Source: Pantoea eucrina (GTDB taxonomy: Bacteria; Pseudomonadota; Gammaproteobacteria; Enterobacterales; Enterobacteriaceae). Taken from it: a stretch of DNA of 64,000 nt. The notes beneath the pieces were generated by a model that made no database searches, had not been told where the DNA came from, and worked only from the letters and a program-made list of their open reading frames with translations. This document shows positions 27,184-37,700 of the stretch, in pieces. Within the stretch, counting starts at the first letter, position 1; every line of letters starts with the position of its first letter. The position numbers and the translations under genes are program-made. Location of the stretch: contig NZ_MIPP01000001.1 in NCBI RefSeq assembly GCF_002095385.1, positions 1-64,000 of the forward strand, written 5' to 3'.

Positions 27184-28554
27184 TTATCTCAGCAGCAGGT
27201 AGATACTCTCGTCGCCGCGTACCACATTCAGCGCCAGCACCGGCGGTTTGCCCTCCAGTACTTTGCGCATCTCAGCGAGGCTCTGCACCCGGGTACGGTT
27301 TACGCCCACAATCACATCATCTTTCTGCAGACCGACCTGCTCAGCCGGCGTGCCTTTTTCGATGGCGTCGACTTTAATGCCTTTATCGCCTGTTTTGGTG
27401 GTGCCGTCGCTCAGCTGCGCGCCCTGCAGGGCAGGAGACATCAGCTGCGCGCTGGCGGTGCTCTGCGCGCTCTGCTCCAGCGTAACGGTCACGCTGACCG
27501 GCTTACCGTCGCGCAGCAGACCGATTTTCACCTGCTGGCCTGGCGGCGTGGTGCCTACTTTAACGCGCAGCTCGGCGAAGCTGGCGATCGGCTTATCGTT
27601 GATAGAGGTGATGATGTCGCCCGATTTTATCCCCGCTTTCTCCGCGGCCGATTTTGGCAACACTTCAGAGACAAATGCGCCGCGCTGCGCGTCAACGTTA
27701 AACGCTTTCGCAATATCCGCCGTCATCTCGGTGCCTTTGATACCCAGCTGACCGCGCTTCACTTCGCCGAACTGAATCAGCTGCTGCGCCAGGTTAATCG
27801 CCATATCACTGGGGATGGCAAAGCCGATACCAATATTGCCGCCGCTTGATGCCAGAATCGCGGTATTAATACCGATAAGCTCACCGTTCAGGTTGACCAG
27901 CGCGCCGCCGGAGTTACCGCGGTTAATCGCCGCATCCGTCTGAATAAAGTTCTCCAGTCCTTCAAGATTAAGACCGCTGCGGCCGAGTGCCGAGATGATC
28001 CCGGAGGTGGCTGTCTGACCCAGACCAAACGGGTTACCGATGGCTACCGCAAAGTCGCCGACTTTCAGCGCATCAGAATCGGCGATTTTCACCTGCGTCA
28101 GGTTCTTAGCCCCTTCAACCTGAATCAGAGCGATATCTGTCTGCTCGTCGTGGCCAATCAGTTTGGCATCATATTCGTTGCCGTCGCTGAGCTGGACGCT
28201 GATTTTGTCCGCGCCGTTTACAACGTGATTATTCGTCAGAATGTAGCCTTTTGCCGCATCGATAATGACGCCTGAACCGAGGCCTTCAAACGGCTGGGGC
28301 TGTGACTGACCGGGCGCCTGGCCGAAAAAACGCTTCAGCGGTTCCGGGATCTCCTGCGCCTGCTGACCACTGTCGCTGCCCTCAACGTGTACGCTGACCA
28401 CCGCCGGCAGCACTTTCTCCAGCATCGGTGCCAGGCTTGGCAGCGCCTGCCCCTGAATCTGTGCCGGAAGCGCGGCCATCGCGCCTGACGTTGCGGCCAG
28501 GCTCATGCTGATACTCAGCGCCAGTGCGCTTAATAGTTTTGTTTGTTTTTTCAT
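27184..28554 (-). CDS. degQ: Periplasmic serine endoprotease DegQ
   Basis: HtrA-family periplasmic protease and chaperone of 456 residues. A signal peptide ends near A-M-A-A (residue 27). The catalytic triad is His110, Asp140 and Ser215 (G-N-S-G-G-A-L). Two PDZ domains follow, ending in V-V-R-G-D-E-S-I-Y-L-L-L-R. The linker loop is short and Gln/Pro-rich, fitting DegQ; its position beside degS also favours DegQ over DegP. It lies upstream of degS with an 86-bp gap holding a hairpin. Confidence 0.95.
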   Translation of the reverse strand: MKKQTKLLSALALSISMSLAATSGAMAALPAQIQGQALPSLAPMLEKVLPAVVSVHVEGSDSGQQAQEIPEPLKRFFGQAPGQSQPQPFEGLGSGVIIDAAKGYILTNNHVVNGADKISVQLSDGNEYDAKLIGHDEQTDIALIQVEGAKNLTQVKIADSDALKVGDFAVAIGNPFGLGQTATSGIISALGRSGLNLEGLENFIQTDAAINRGNSGGALVNLNGELIGINTAILASSGGNIGIGFAIPSDMAINLAQQLIQFGEVKRGQLGIKGTEMTADIAKAFNVDAQRGAFVSEVLPKSAAEKAGIKSGDIITSINDKPIASFAELRVKVGTTPPGQQVKIGLLRDGKPVSVTVTLEQSAQSTASAQLMSPALQGAQLSDGTTKTGDKGIKVDAIEKGTPAEQVGLQKDDVIVGVNRTRVQSLAEMRKVLEGKPPVLALNVVRGDESIYLLLR

Positions 28555-28627
28555 GGGTTATCAGGCTCTCGCTGCGAATAGGGGAGTACAGAAAGTGTGA
28601 CAATCGTTTACTGCAAGTGTTCGAAAC

Positions 28628-28655
28628 AAAAAGGGCACCGCATGAGGCGGTGCCC
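28628..28655 (-). terminator. Terminator of zapG
   Basis: GGGCACCGC (28633-28641) and GCGGTGCCC (28647-28655) form a 9-bp stem. On the - strand five U follow (28628-28632). Confidence 0.9.
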
Positions 28656-28663
28656 TGAAAAGA

Positions 28664-29074
28664 TTAACTGCGGGGCGGGGTAGTGCGATCGCTGCCGCGC
28701 AGTAACCCGGAAGCGCCTTCAGAGTAGTCACGCGGGATCTGCACCGGCGCCTGATCGTTATCCGCTTCCGCTTCCGTCAGCTGATAGGCGAACGGATTTT
28801 TTTCACCCGGCAGATTAGGCAGCAGATCGTTGGATCCTTTTGCCATGTGCTGATAAAGCTGGCGGTAATCGCGCGCCATATTGTCCAGCAGCTCTGCGCT
28901 CTGGGCAAAATGGTTGGTGAGCTCTTCGCGATAATCTGCCAGCTCCGCTTTTGATTTTTCCAGTTCATACTGCATGCTGCGCTGTTCGCGCAATTTTTTG
29001 TTGCCAAAACGCATAGCGACTGCGCCGACAATAATGCCAATCACTAAACCAATCAGCCCGTATTCCCAGGTCAT
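28664..29074 (-). CDS. zapG: Z-ring associated protein ZapG (YhcB)
   Basis: Inner-membrane protein of 136 residues linked to cell division and envelope growth. One N-terminal membrane helix (W-E-Y-G-L-I-G-L-V-I-G-I-I-V-G) is followed by a coiled coil (about 28-85) and a disordered tail with N-P-F-A-Y. Length and position between degQ and zapE match E. coli. It is divergent from zapE. Confidence 0.94.
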   Translation of the reverse strand: MTWEYGLIGLVIGIIVGAVAMRFGNKKLREQRSMQYELEKSKAELADYREELTNHFAQSAELLDNMARDYRQLYQHMAKGSNDLLPNLPGEKNPFAYQLTEAEADNDQAPVQIPRDYSEGASGLLRGSDRTTPPRS

Positions 29075-29263
29075 AATAACTCCCGTGTAATTTCCGTTGC
29101 TTCGTAGGGCATTGCTTCAACTTCAACTTCAGCTTCACTATAAGTCACTATACCCGTTAATCTGCAGGAAGTGGAACTATCGGACTGTATCGCTTAGTGT
29201 AGAGCGGCCTAATTTTCAGCAACCGACACGTGAATCGGACTTTTCAGGGATTCTGAGAGAACC

Positions 29264-30391
29264 ATGCAAACCTCATCTCCGCTTGCGCGCTATGAGCAGG
29301 CGCTGTCGCAGGGCGAGTTCCGCCCGGACGACGTACAACGTGAAGCTATAACCCGCTTAGACGCTATCCAGCAAGGGCTTATTGCCCGTCAGCAGCCGCG
29401 TGAAAACAGCGGTCGCGGCCTGCTGGGACGCCTCTCCCGACTGGTCGGCAAAGAGAAGGCAGCGCCGGAAGCACCGGTACGCGGTCTCTATATGTGGGGC
29501 GGCGTCGGCCGGGGAAAAACCTGGGTCATGGACCTGTTTTTTCAGTCAATTCCTGGCGATCGCAAACTGCGGCTGCACTTTCATCGTTTTATGCTGCGGG
29601 TACATGAAGAGCTGACGCAGCTGCAGGGACAAAGCGATCCGCTGCAGATTGTGGCTGACCGTTTTAAAGCAGAGACCGATATCCTCTGCTTTGATGAGTT
29701 TTTTGTCTCCGACATTACCGATGCCATGCTGCTGGGTACGCTGATGGAGGCACTGTTCGCACGCGGTATCGCCCTGGTCGCCACCTCCAATATTCCGCCG
29801 GACGATCTCTACCGCAACGGTCTGCAGCGCGCGCGCTTCCTGCCCGCTATTGAGCAGATTAAACAGCACTGTGAGGTGATGAACGTGGATGCCGGCATCG
29901 ACTATCGCCTGCGTACGCTGACGTCAGCACATCTGTGGAACCATCCGCTTAATGACGCCACACAGGCGGAGATGACGCGCATGTTTCGTGCGCTGGCGGG
30001 CGGAGCACCCGATGATGCACCGGTGCTGGAGATCAATCACCGGGAGATGCCCACCCGTGGAGTACATGAAGGCGTACTCGCCATTGATTTCCTGACGCTG
30101 TGCGGAGCGGGGCGCAGCCAGCACGACTACATTGAGCTGTCGCGGCGTTTCCATAGCGTGCTGCTGTTTGATGTACCGGTGATGATTTATAAAACTGAAG
30201 ATCAGGCGCGCCGCTTTCTGGCGCTCGTGGATGAATTTTATGAACGCCACGTCAAACTGGTGGTGGCAGCGGAAACCTCGCTGTTTGAAATTTATCAGGG
30301 AACCCGGCTGAAGTTCGAGTATCAGCGCTGCCTGTCACGCCTGCAGGAGATGCAGAGCGAGGAGTATCTCCGGCTGCCGCATCTGCCGTGA
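29264..30391 (+). CDS. zapE: Cell division AFG1-like ATPase ZapE (YhcM)
   Basis: AFG1-type ATPase of 375 residues (E. coli 375) that associates with the Z-ring under oxygen limitation. Walker A reads G-G-V-G-R-G-K-T-W near residues 78-86, Walker B L-C-F-D-E-F-F-V near 140-147, and sensor-type residues follow in A-T-S-N-I-P-P. The gene is divergent from zapG and is followed by the rplM-rpsI operon on the same strand, separated by a ribosomal-type promoter. Confidence 0.96.
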   Translation: MQTSSPLARYEQALSQGEFRPDDVQREAITRLDAIQQGLIARQQPRENSGRGLLGRLSRLVGKEKAAPEAPVRGLYMWGGVGRGKTWVMDLFFQSIPGDRKLRLHFHRFMLRVHEELTQLQGQSDPLQIVADRFKAETDILCFDEFFVSDITDAMLLGTLMEALFARGIALVATSNIPPDDLYRNGLQRARFLPAIEQIKQHCEVMNVDAGIDYRLRTLTSAHLWNHPLNDATQAEMTRMFRALAGGAPDDAPVLEINHREMPTRGVHEGVLAIDFLTLCGAGRSQHDYIELSRRFHSVLLFDVPVMIYKTEDQARRFLALVDEFYERHVKLVVAAETSLFEIYQGTRLKFEYQRCLSRLQEMQSEEYLRLPHLP

Positions 30392-30429
30392 CGCCCGGCC
30401 AGAAATCGTGAATTTTGTCGCAAAAAGGT

Positions 30430-31057
<628 letters not shown>

Positions 31058-31069
31058 TCGGGATTATAG

Positions 31070-31465
<396 letters not shown>

Positions 31466-31497
31466 TTGCTTACTGCTTCGGCAGTGTCAATTGGCTC

Positions 31498-31523
31498 AAA
31501 AAACCCGCTTCGGCGGGTTTTTT
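31498..31523 (+). terminator. Terminator of rplM-rpsI
   Basis: CCCGC (31504-31508) and GCGGG (31513-31517) close a UUCG tetraloop and are flanked by A6 and T6. A strong, possibly bidirectional terminator. Confidence 0.95.
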
Positions 31524-31792
31524 ATTGGCTGTTATCCCGGTAAAGCAGTGTAAAAACGCGAGCTTTCCCGGCTATTTGCCCGCAAATGCGCAACCCCGCC
31601 CCACAAGCTGCTTAAAATCTGGTAAACTCACTGACACTTTGCGCCCGCGAGCTGCGGCCTGAACTGACGCTCCGCTCCGGACATGAGCCGGATATCAGCG
31701 CTGCCCGGCAGTGTGCGAGTCTGATGATCGGGTGAGTCGCCGTGTGGTTGGCTATTCGCAGTATATTTTTGTGAACAAACTTGGAGGTTTTC
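31524..31792. other. rpsI-sspA intergenic region
   Basis: No gene is seen between the rpsI terminator and sspA. The sspA promoter must lie here; TAAACT at 31623-31628 is a possible -10 without a clear -35. TTGGAGG sits just before the sspA ATG. Confidence 0.35.
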
Positions 31793-32434
31793 ATGGCTGT
31801 CGCTGCCAACAAACGTTCGGTAATGACGCTGTTTTCTGGTCCGACTGACATTTTCAGCCATCAGGTACGTATTGTACTGGCTGAAAAAGGCGTCAGCGTG
31901 GAGATCGAGCAGGTTGAACCAGATAATCTGCCGCAGGATCTGATTGACCTCAACCCGTATCGCACCGTACCTACGCTGGTCGACCGTGAACTGACGCTGT
32001 ATGAATCACGCATCATCATGGAGTATCTGGATGAGCGTTTCCCGCATCCTCCGCTGATGCCGGTTTATCCGGTTGCGCGTGGTGAAAGCCGCCTGATGAT
32101 GCACCGCATTGAGCAGGACTGGTATAGCCTGCTGCGTACCATCGAAACCACCAGCGGCGCTGAGGCAGATGCCGCGCGCAAACAGCTGCGTGAAGAGCTG
32201 CTGGCGATTGCGCCGCTGTTTGCGCGCACGCCGTTCTTTATGAGCGAAGAGTTCAGCCTGGTGGATTGCTACCTGGCGCCGCTGCTGTGGCGTCTGCCGC
32301 AGATGGGCGTTGATCTGAGCGGTGCCGGCTCGAAAGAGCTGAAAGGTTATATGACACGCGTATTTGAACGCGACTCCTTCCTCGCCTCACTGACGGAAGC
32401 TGAGCGGGAAATGCGCCTGCAGGCTCGGGGCTAA
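31793..32434 (+). CDS. sspA: Stringent starvation protein A
   Basis: RNA-polymerase-associated GST-fold protein of 213 residues (E. coli 212) that supports stationary-phase acid tolerance and phage P1 late transcription. The start at 31793 (M-A-V-A-A-N-K-R-S-V) is set by TTGGAGG. The surface P-H-P-P-L motif (F-P-H-P-P-L-M-P) needed for polymerase interaction is present near residues 84-88. It is followed 2 bp later by sspB in the same operon. Confidence 0.97.
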   Translation: MAVAANKRSVMTLFSGPTDIFSHQVRIVLAEKGVSVEIEQVEPDNLPQDLIDLNPYRTVPTLVDRELTLYESRIIMEYLDERFPHPPLMPVYPVARGESRLMMHRIEQDWYSLLRTIETTSGAEADAARKQLREELLAIAPLFARTPFFMSEEFSLVDCYLAPLLWRLPQMGVDLSGAGSKELKGYMTRVFERDSFLASLTEAEREMRLQARG

Positions 32435-32436
32435 GT

Positions 32437-32922
32437 ATGGAAATGTCGCAACTCACTGCGCGTCGCCCCTATCTGCTGCGGGCATTTTACGACTGGCTGC
32501 TGGATAATCAGCTGACGCCGCATCTGGTGGTGGATATCAATTTGCCTGGCGTACAGGTCCCGCTGGAGTATGCGCGCGACGGACAGATCGTGCTGAATAT
32601 TGCGCCGCGTGCGGTAGGCAATCTCGATCTCTCCAATGACGAAGTGCGCTTCAACGCGCGCTTTGGCGGCGTGCCGCGTCAGGTTTCCGTGCCGATGGCT
32701 GCTGTAATGGCAATCTACGCGCGTGAAAATGGTGCGGGCACCATGTTCGAACCGGAGCCGGTCTACGATCAGGCGATGGACGATCAGGAAGCGGGTCAGG
32801 AAGAGACGGTCATGTCCGTTATCGATGGCGATCGTCCGGATGATGCTCAGGATGAGGATCATTCCCCTGATGACGAGCCACCGCCGCGCGGCGGACGTCC
32901 TTCACTGCGCGTCGTTAAGTAA
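32437..32922 (+). CDS. sspB: ClpXP adaptor SspB
   Basis: Adaptor of 161 residues that delivers ssrA-tagged proteins to ClpXP. The folded domain (about 5-115) has M-E-M-S-Q-L-T-A-R-R-P-Y-L-L at the N-terminus and N-I-A-P-R-A-V-G-N-L in the peptide-binding region. An acidic flexible linker (about 120-150) leads to the ClpX-docking tail R-G-G-R-P-S-L-R-V-V-K. In E. coli the genes after sspB are dcuD, nan and gltDB; here the next genes, convergent, are the diflavin reductase and the GltB-like gene. Confidence 0.97.
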   Translation: MEMSQLTARRPYLLRAFYDWLLDNQLTPHLVVDINLPGVQVPLEYARDGQIVLNIAPRAVGNLDLSNDEVRFNARFGGVPRQVSVPMAAVMAIYARENGAGTMFEPEPVYDQAMDDQEAGQEETVMSVIDGDRPDDAQDEDHSPDDEPPPRGGRPSLRVVK

Positions 32923-32935
32923 TCTTTTCGCGCAG

Positions 32936-32964
32936 AAAAAACGGGCCTGATGGCCCGTTTTTTT
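32936..32964. terminator. Bidirectional terminator between sspB and the diflavin reductase gene
   Basis: CGGGCC (32942-32947) and GGCCCG (32952-32957) form a stem with a 4-nt loop, flanked by A6 on the left and T7 on the right. It serves both convergent transcripts. Confidence 0.92.
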
Positions 32965-32974
32965 ATGCTGTCAC

Positions 32975-34729
32975 TCAGTAGACGTCGCGCAGATAGCGTT
33001 TTTCTTTCTTCAGCTGGTCGATATACGCTGCGGCACGTTCACCGGACAGACCGCCAGCCTGGCGTACCACTTCATACAGCGCGGCGTCGACATCTTTCGC
33101 CATGCGCGATGCATCACCGCAGACGTAAAAGTATGCGCCTTCCTGCAGCCAGGCGTAGAGCTCAGCGCCTTTCTCCAGCATCCGGTTCTGAACATAGATT
33201 TTCTCTTCCTGATCGCGCGAGAAGGCGAGATCGAGGTGCGTCAGCAGACCGCTCTGCTGCCAGCCGTGCAGCTCATCACTGTAGATATAGTCATGCTCCT
33301 GATGCTGATCGCCGAAAAAGAGCCAGTTTTTGCCTTTTGCTTCCGTTGCCTGACGCTCCTGCAGAAACGCGCGAAACGGCGCAATACCAGTACCCGGTCC
33401 GACCATGATCAACGGTGCATTGCCATCAGCCGGCACGCGGAACGCTTTATTAGGCGAAATAAAAATAGCCGGCTTCTCGCCACGGCGTACGCGCTCTGCC
33501 AGATAAGTGGAACAGACGCCTTTACGCTCGCGTCCGCCGCTGTGATAGCGCACAGAGGCGATGGTCAGGTGCACCTGATTGGGATGCGCTTTGGCGCTGG
33601 AGGAGATGGAGTAAGCGCGGTGCTGCAGCGGCCGCAGCATCGCCACAAATTCCGGCACCGACAGGCTGCGCTTCAGCTCCAGCTGCAGCAGATCGAGGCT
33701 GTCTTTGCCCCACAGCCAGTTGGCCAGCGTATCTTTATCGTCGTGCTGCAGCACATGCAGCAGCTCCTGGTTGGCGGTGTGCTGGCCAATCCACTCAATG
33801 AGCTTGCGTGACGGCTCGGCGATCTCAAACTGATAGGTCAGCAGATCGCCCAGATTGCGATCGAAGCCCGGTACCGGTGTTTCATAGTCCGCTTTCAGCT
33901 CAGTCAGCAGCAGCGTGACCAGCGCGGCGTCGTTGACCGGAATAATCCCCAGCGCATCGCCCGCTTCATATTTCAGACCGCTACCGCTGAGATCAAATTC
34001 AAAGTGGCGGATATCTTTAGCCGACTGTTCGCCAGAGAGGCGTTTATTGGTGGTCAGCGCAGCCGCATAAGGATTCTGCTTATTGCTGCCGGGGATCACC
34101 GGCGCTTCCGGTGCGCTCTCCAGCACGGTGCCGCTGCTGCCGGCGCTGGCGGCAAACTGCGGCATCGCGCTGCCAATCCAGGCATCGGATGGCTCTTCAA
34201 AATCGATATCGCAGTCGATGCGATCCACCACGCGGCGCGCACCCAGCTGTTCAAGACGCATATCGATGAATTTACCCGCCTGGCAGAAACCGTCGTAGCC
34301 GGTATCGCCAATTGCCAGCACGGCAAAGTGCATCTGCTCCAGGCGCGGTGCGGTGCTGGCTGAAATCGCCTGCCAGAACAGCTGCGCGTTGTCAGGCATC
34401 TCACCTTCACCATAGGTTGAGGTCACAATCAGCACATGACGCATGGTGGTGAAGACTTCGAGATCGACCTCACCCAGCGCCTGCACCACCGGGACCAGAC
34501 CTTTGGCACGAGCCGCTTTAGCCGCGGTCTGGGCCAGCGCTTCGGCATTGCCGGTCTGGGAGCCGTACAGAATGTGCAGCTGCGTAGTTGCGCTGGCGCC
34601 AGCGGCAGGCGCCGTCTGCTTATCTTCCAGCACTAACAGGCGCGAGTGGAGACCGGCGAGAAAACCCGCCAGCCAGTATTTCTGCTCACCGTTAAACGGT
34701 GCGTCTTCAGGAATGTAAGGAATCTTCAT
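32975..34729 (-). CDS. CysJ-like diflavin reductase (FMN/FAD/NADPH), partner of the GltB-like protein
   Basis: Soluble NADPH-dependent diflavin reductase of 584 residues. An N-terminal segment (Y-W-L-A-G-F-L-A-G-L) resembles the one preceding CysJ's flavodoxin domain. The FMN flavodoxin domain (about 45-190) has Y-G-S-Q-T-G-N-A and T-S-T-Y-G-E-G-E. The FAD domain has R-A-Y-S-I-S-S-S. The NADPH domain has G-P-G-T-G-I-A-P-F-R-A-F and Y-V-C-G-D, and the chain ends in R-D-V-Y with a terminal Tyr, as in CysJ. CysJ itself normally sits with cysI and cysH; here neither is present. The gene lies 64 bp after the GltB-like gene on the same strand, with no terminator between, so it most likely supplies that enzyme with electrons in place of GltD. 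The start is uncertain: ATG 34729 or TTG 34744. Confidence 0.88.
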   Translation of the reverse strand: MKIPYIPEDAPFNGEQKYWLAGFLAGLHSRLLVLEDKQTAPAAGASATTQLHILYGSQTGNAEALAQTAAKAARAKGLVPVVQALGEVDLEVFTTMRHVLIVTSTYGEGEMPDNAQLFWQAISASTAPRLEQMHFAVLAIGDTGYDGFCQAGKFIDMRLEQLGARRVVDRIDCDIDFEEPSDAWIGSAMPQFAASAGSSGTVLESAPEAPVIPGSNKQNPYAAALTTNKRLSGEQSAKDIRHFEFDLSGSGLKYEAGDALGIIPVNDAALVTLLLTELKADYETPVPGFDRNLGDLLTYQFEIAEPSRKLIEWIGQHTANQELLHVLQHDDKDTLANWLWGKDSLDLLQLELKRSLSVPEFVAMLRPLQHRAYSISSSAKAHPNQVHLTIASVRYHSGGRERKGVCSTYLAERVRRGEKPAIFISPNKAFRVPADGNAPLIMVGPGTGIAPFRAFLQERQATEAKGKNWLFFGDQHQEHDYIYSDELHGWQQSGLLTHLDLAFSRDQEEKIYVQNRMLEKGAELYAWLQEGAYFYVCGDASRMAKDVDAALYEVVRQAGGLSGERAAAYIDQLKKEKRYLRDVY

Positions 34730-34793
34730 GATACGGGTACTCAATCCTGTTAGTAATGTTCACTCTTAAGGCTCAAATGCCGGGCTGACGCGA

Positions 34794-37700
34794 TCAGGAC
34801 AGTTTTCCGACCGCAGCGGCAATTTCCGGCAGCGCCGCACGCGCAAACAGCTCTTCAAAGTCCGGCAGGTGGCCCAGCACCTCGCGATGGCGCGCATCCT
34901 GATAGATGATCCAGCCATAGGTCGCCAGGCTATCCATAGAGCGGATATTACGCTGCGTTAATGCCGCTTTGTAATCAGCCATGCGTTTTGCCGCGATCAG
35001 GCTTGCCAGCTCATCATCGCTGTAGCTCTCAATTGCCGCGCGGGCGTGCCGCTGCAGCTTACTGACCAGCGCAAAATCCTCGGTCATCAGCAGATTGCGT
35101 ACCGCTTTTTCAACCGCCGGATCTTCCACTGCGGTGCCTTTCGGCAGCTTGCCCAGCGCCAGCTGCTGCGCAAAGCTCAGCACGGTGTAGTTGTTAAGCA
35201 GGATAAACATCTCCTGCGTATCGGTCGCACCGTAGGCGGGTACGGCCCCGTCAGCAATGGTTTTGCCGCTGCGCCACGCCGCTTTAAATTTGGCTACCTG
35301 GTGTGCAGCCAGCGAGGTTGAAAGCTCTTCCAGCAGATCTTTGCGCGATTTTGCTTTCAGGATCTCACCACCATCCTGGTAGAGCAGCAGCGAACGCGGC
35401 ATAACATACACAAAGTGCTGACATTCGCTCTCCCAGTTCGCCAGCAGCCAGGCGGCGCGTGGCGAGCGGGTCGCTTCCAGATGCCAGTTCAGCATGGTCA
35501 GTACCGCCTGCTTATGCACGCGCGCCATCTCGTTATCATCCGCAATGGAACCAAAGAGTACGGAGTCTCCCGCCGCATGGCCGGCAAGGTTGCCGTACGG
35601 GTCATACTGATAAGCGAAGCCGCCGCTCATGCCGTTGCCAAAGCCTTTGCCAAAGGTGCCGAGGTTAAGGATGGCGCCGTTGGTCATATATTCACAGCAG
35701 AAATCGCCCACGCCTTCCACCACGGCGGTGGCGCCGGAGTTACGTACCGCGAAGCGATCGCCCGCCTGGCCCTGCACAAACAGCCGGCCGCCGGTGGCAC
35801 CAAACAGCGCAAAGTTGCCGATCAGCACGTTGCCATCGCTATCCTGTGCGCCGCCGCCTGGTGACATCACCACCAGCTCACCGCCGCACTGACCTTTGCC
35901 TACGCCATCGTTACAGGTGCCGTAGTGCTGCATCAGCATGCCGTCGTTACAGAACGCCCCGAATGATTGTCCGGCTGCGCCCTGGGTATGGATTTGCACC
36001 GTGCGTGGCGCCAGGTAGTGGCGCCCGCGATCGTCCTTCAGCACCGCCGGCAGCAGGAGGCGCTGCTCAGCCGGTAGCGTATGGTTCAGCAGGCGCTCGA
36101 TATCGATAGCCAGCTGTCCGCCAACGCTTTTATTGCGGTTATTCAGCGTCACGCCGTTGCCCAGAGTAACCTCACGGCCCGCCTGCTCAACCAGCTGCGC
36201 CGTCACTTCCGTTACCCAGCCGTCGTCGAGCGTAAAATCTTTTTCCAGATAGACCGGATGCGCGATTTTCTGTTCCGGTACTACCGTCAGCATGGCGCGC
36301 AGATCGAGTTTGCCCACTTCCAGCGGATGATCCATCAGGTGCAGCAGATCGGCCCGGCCGCGCGCCTCACGCAGCGAGCGCAGGCCGAGGCGGGCGAGAA
36401 ACTCGCGCACTTCCTGCGCCACGTTGATGAAGTACTGCGCCAGCTGACGCGGATCGCCATCAAAGGCTTCGGCATTGGTGGTTAAGCCCGCCGGGCACTT
36501 CACGTTGCAGTTTTTCGCCATCACGCACTTCAGCATCATCAGTGCCGTGGTACCAAACTCAAAGCTATCGCCGCCCAGCAGCGCGGATTTAATCACGTCG
36601 CTGCCGGTCTGCTGCGCGCCGGAGCAGCGGAGCTGTACTTTGTCACGCAGGCCATTGGCGCACAGCGCCTGATGAACTTCAGCAATACCGATTTCTGCCA
36701 CGCGGCCGGTATATTTCAGGCTGGTTACCGATGCCGCACCGGTTCCGCCGGTGTTGCCCGCCACGTTAATGACGTCGGCGCCGGCTTTGGCTACGCCCAC
36801 CGCAATGGTGCCGATACCTTCTGAAGAGACCAGTTTGACAATAACGCGCACGCGCGCGGCTTTGCAGTCGTGGATCAGCTGTGCCAGATCCTCAATGGAG
36901 TAGGTGTCATGGTGAGGCGGAGGCGACACCAGCTCCACACCGGGCGTGCCGCCGCGTGCGGCAGCAATCTCTACCGTGACTTTAGGCGCCGGCAGCTGAC
37001 CGCCTTCGCCAGGTTTTGCACCCTGACCAATTTTGATCTCCAGCTCTTCCAGCATCGGATCGGCCAGGTAGGCCGCCCAGACACCAAAACGTCCTGAAGC
37101 CAGCTGTTTAATGCGCGAGGCGCGGATGGTGCCGTGACGCGAATAGTGCTCGCCGCCTTCACCGCAGTTACTCATGCCGCCCACCATATTGGTGCCGTGC
37201 GCGACGGCTTCATGCGCAGGCGCAACCAGCGCTCCGTGGCTCATTGCACCGGAAGCGAAGGTGCGGGTGATTTCGTGTGCCGGCTGAATCTCCTCCAGCG
37301 GCAGCGAAGGCTGCGCCGTGAAAATTTTTGCCAGGTACTCTGCGGCCTTACCATAGGCGGTAATGCGCAGCACGCTCTCTTCCACGCTGCTGCTCTCAAT
37401 GTCATCCCGGAAGCGGGTGCTGAGCGCACGCGCCAGCGCCGCCAGACGCTCCTGCTCCGGTTTCAGACCGGCAATCGCGTCGATCAGGCGCAGTTCAAAC
37501 TGATTCAGGCTGCCCGCCACCGTCTGACACTGCAGGCCACGGATGGCGAAACCATTGTTCACCAGCGAATAGCGGCCCAGCTTGCGGCCAAACTCCGCTT
37601 CACTGTCAACGTGGGTCAGATCGCAGGGCAGGGCAAGAATGTCACGCAGCGCTGCCGGACGGCGTTTGCGCTCAGCATGCATCAGGCTGGAGAACTGACG

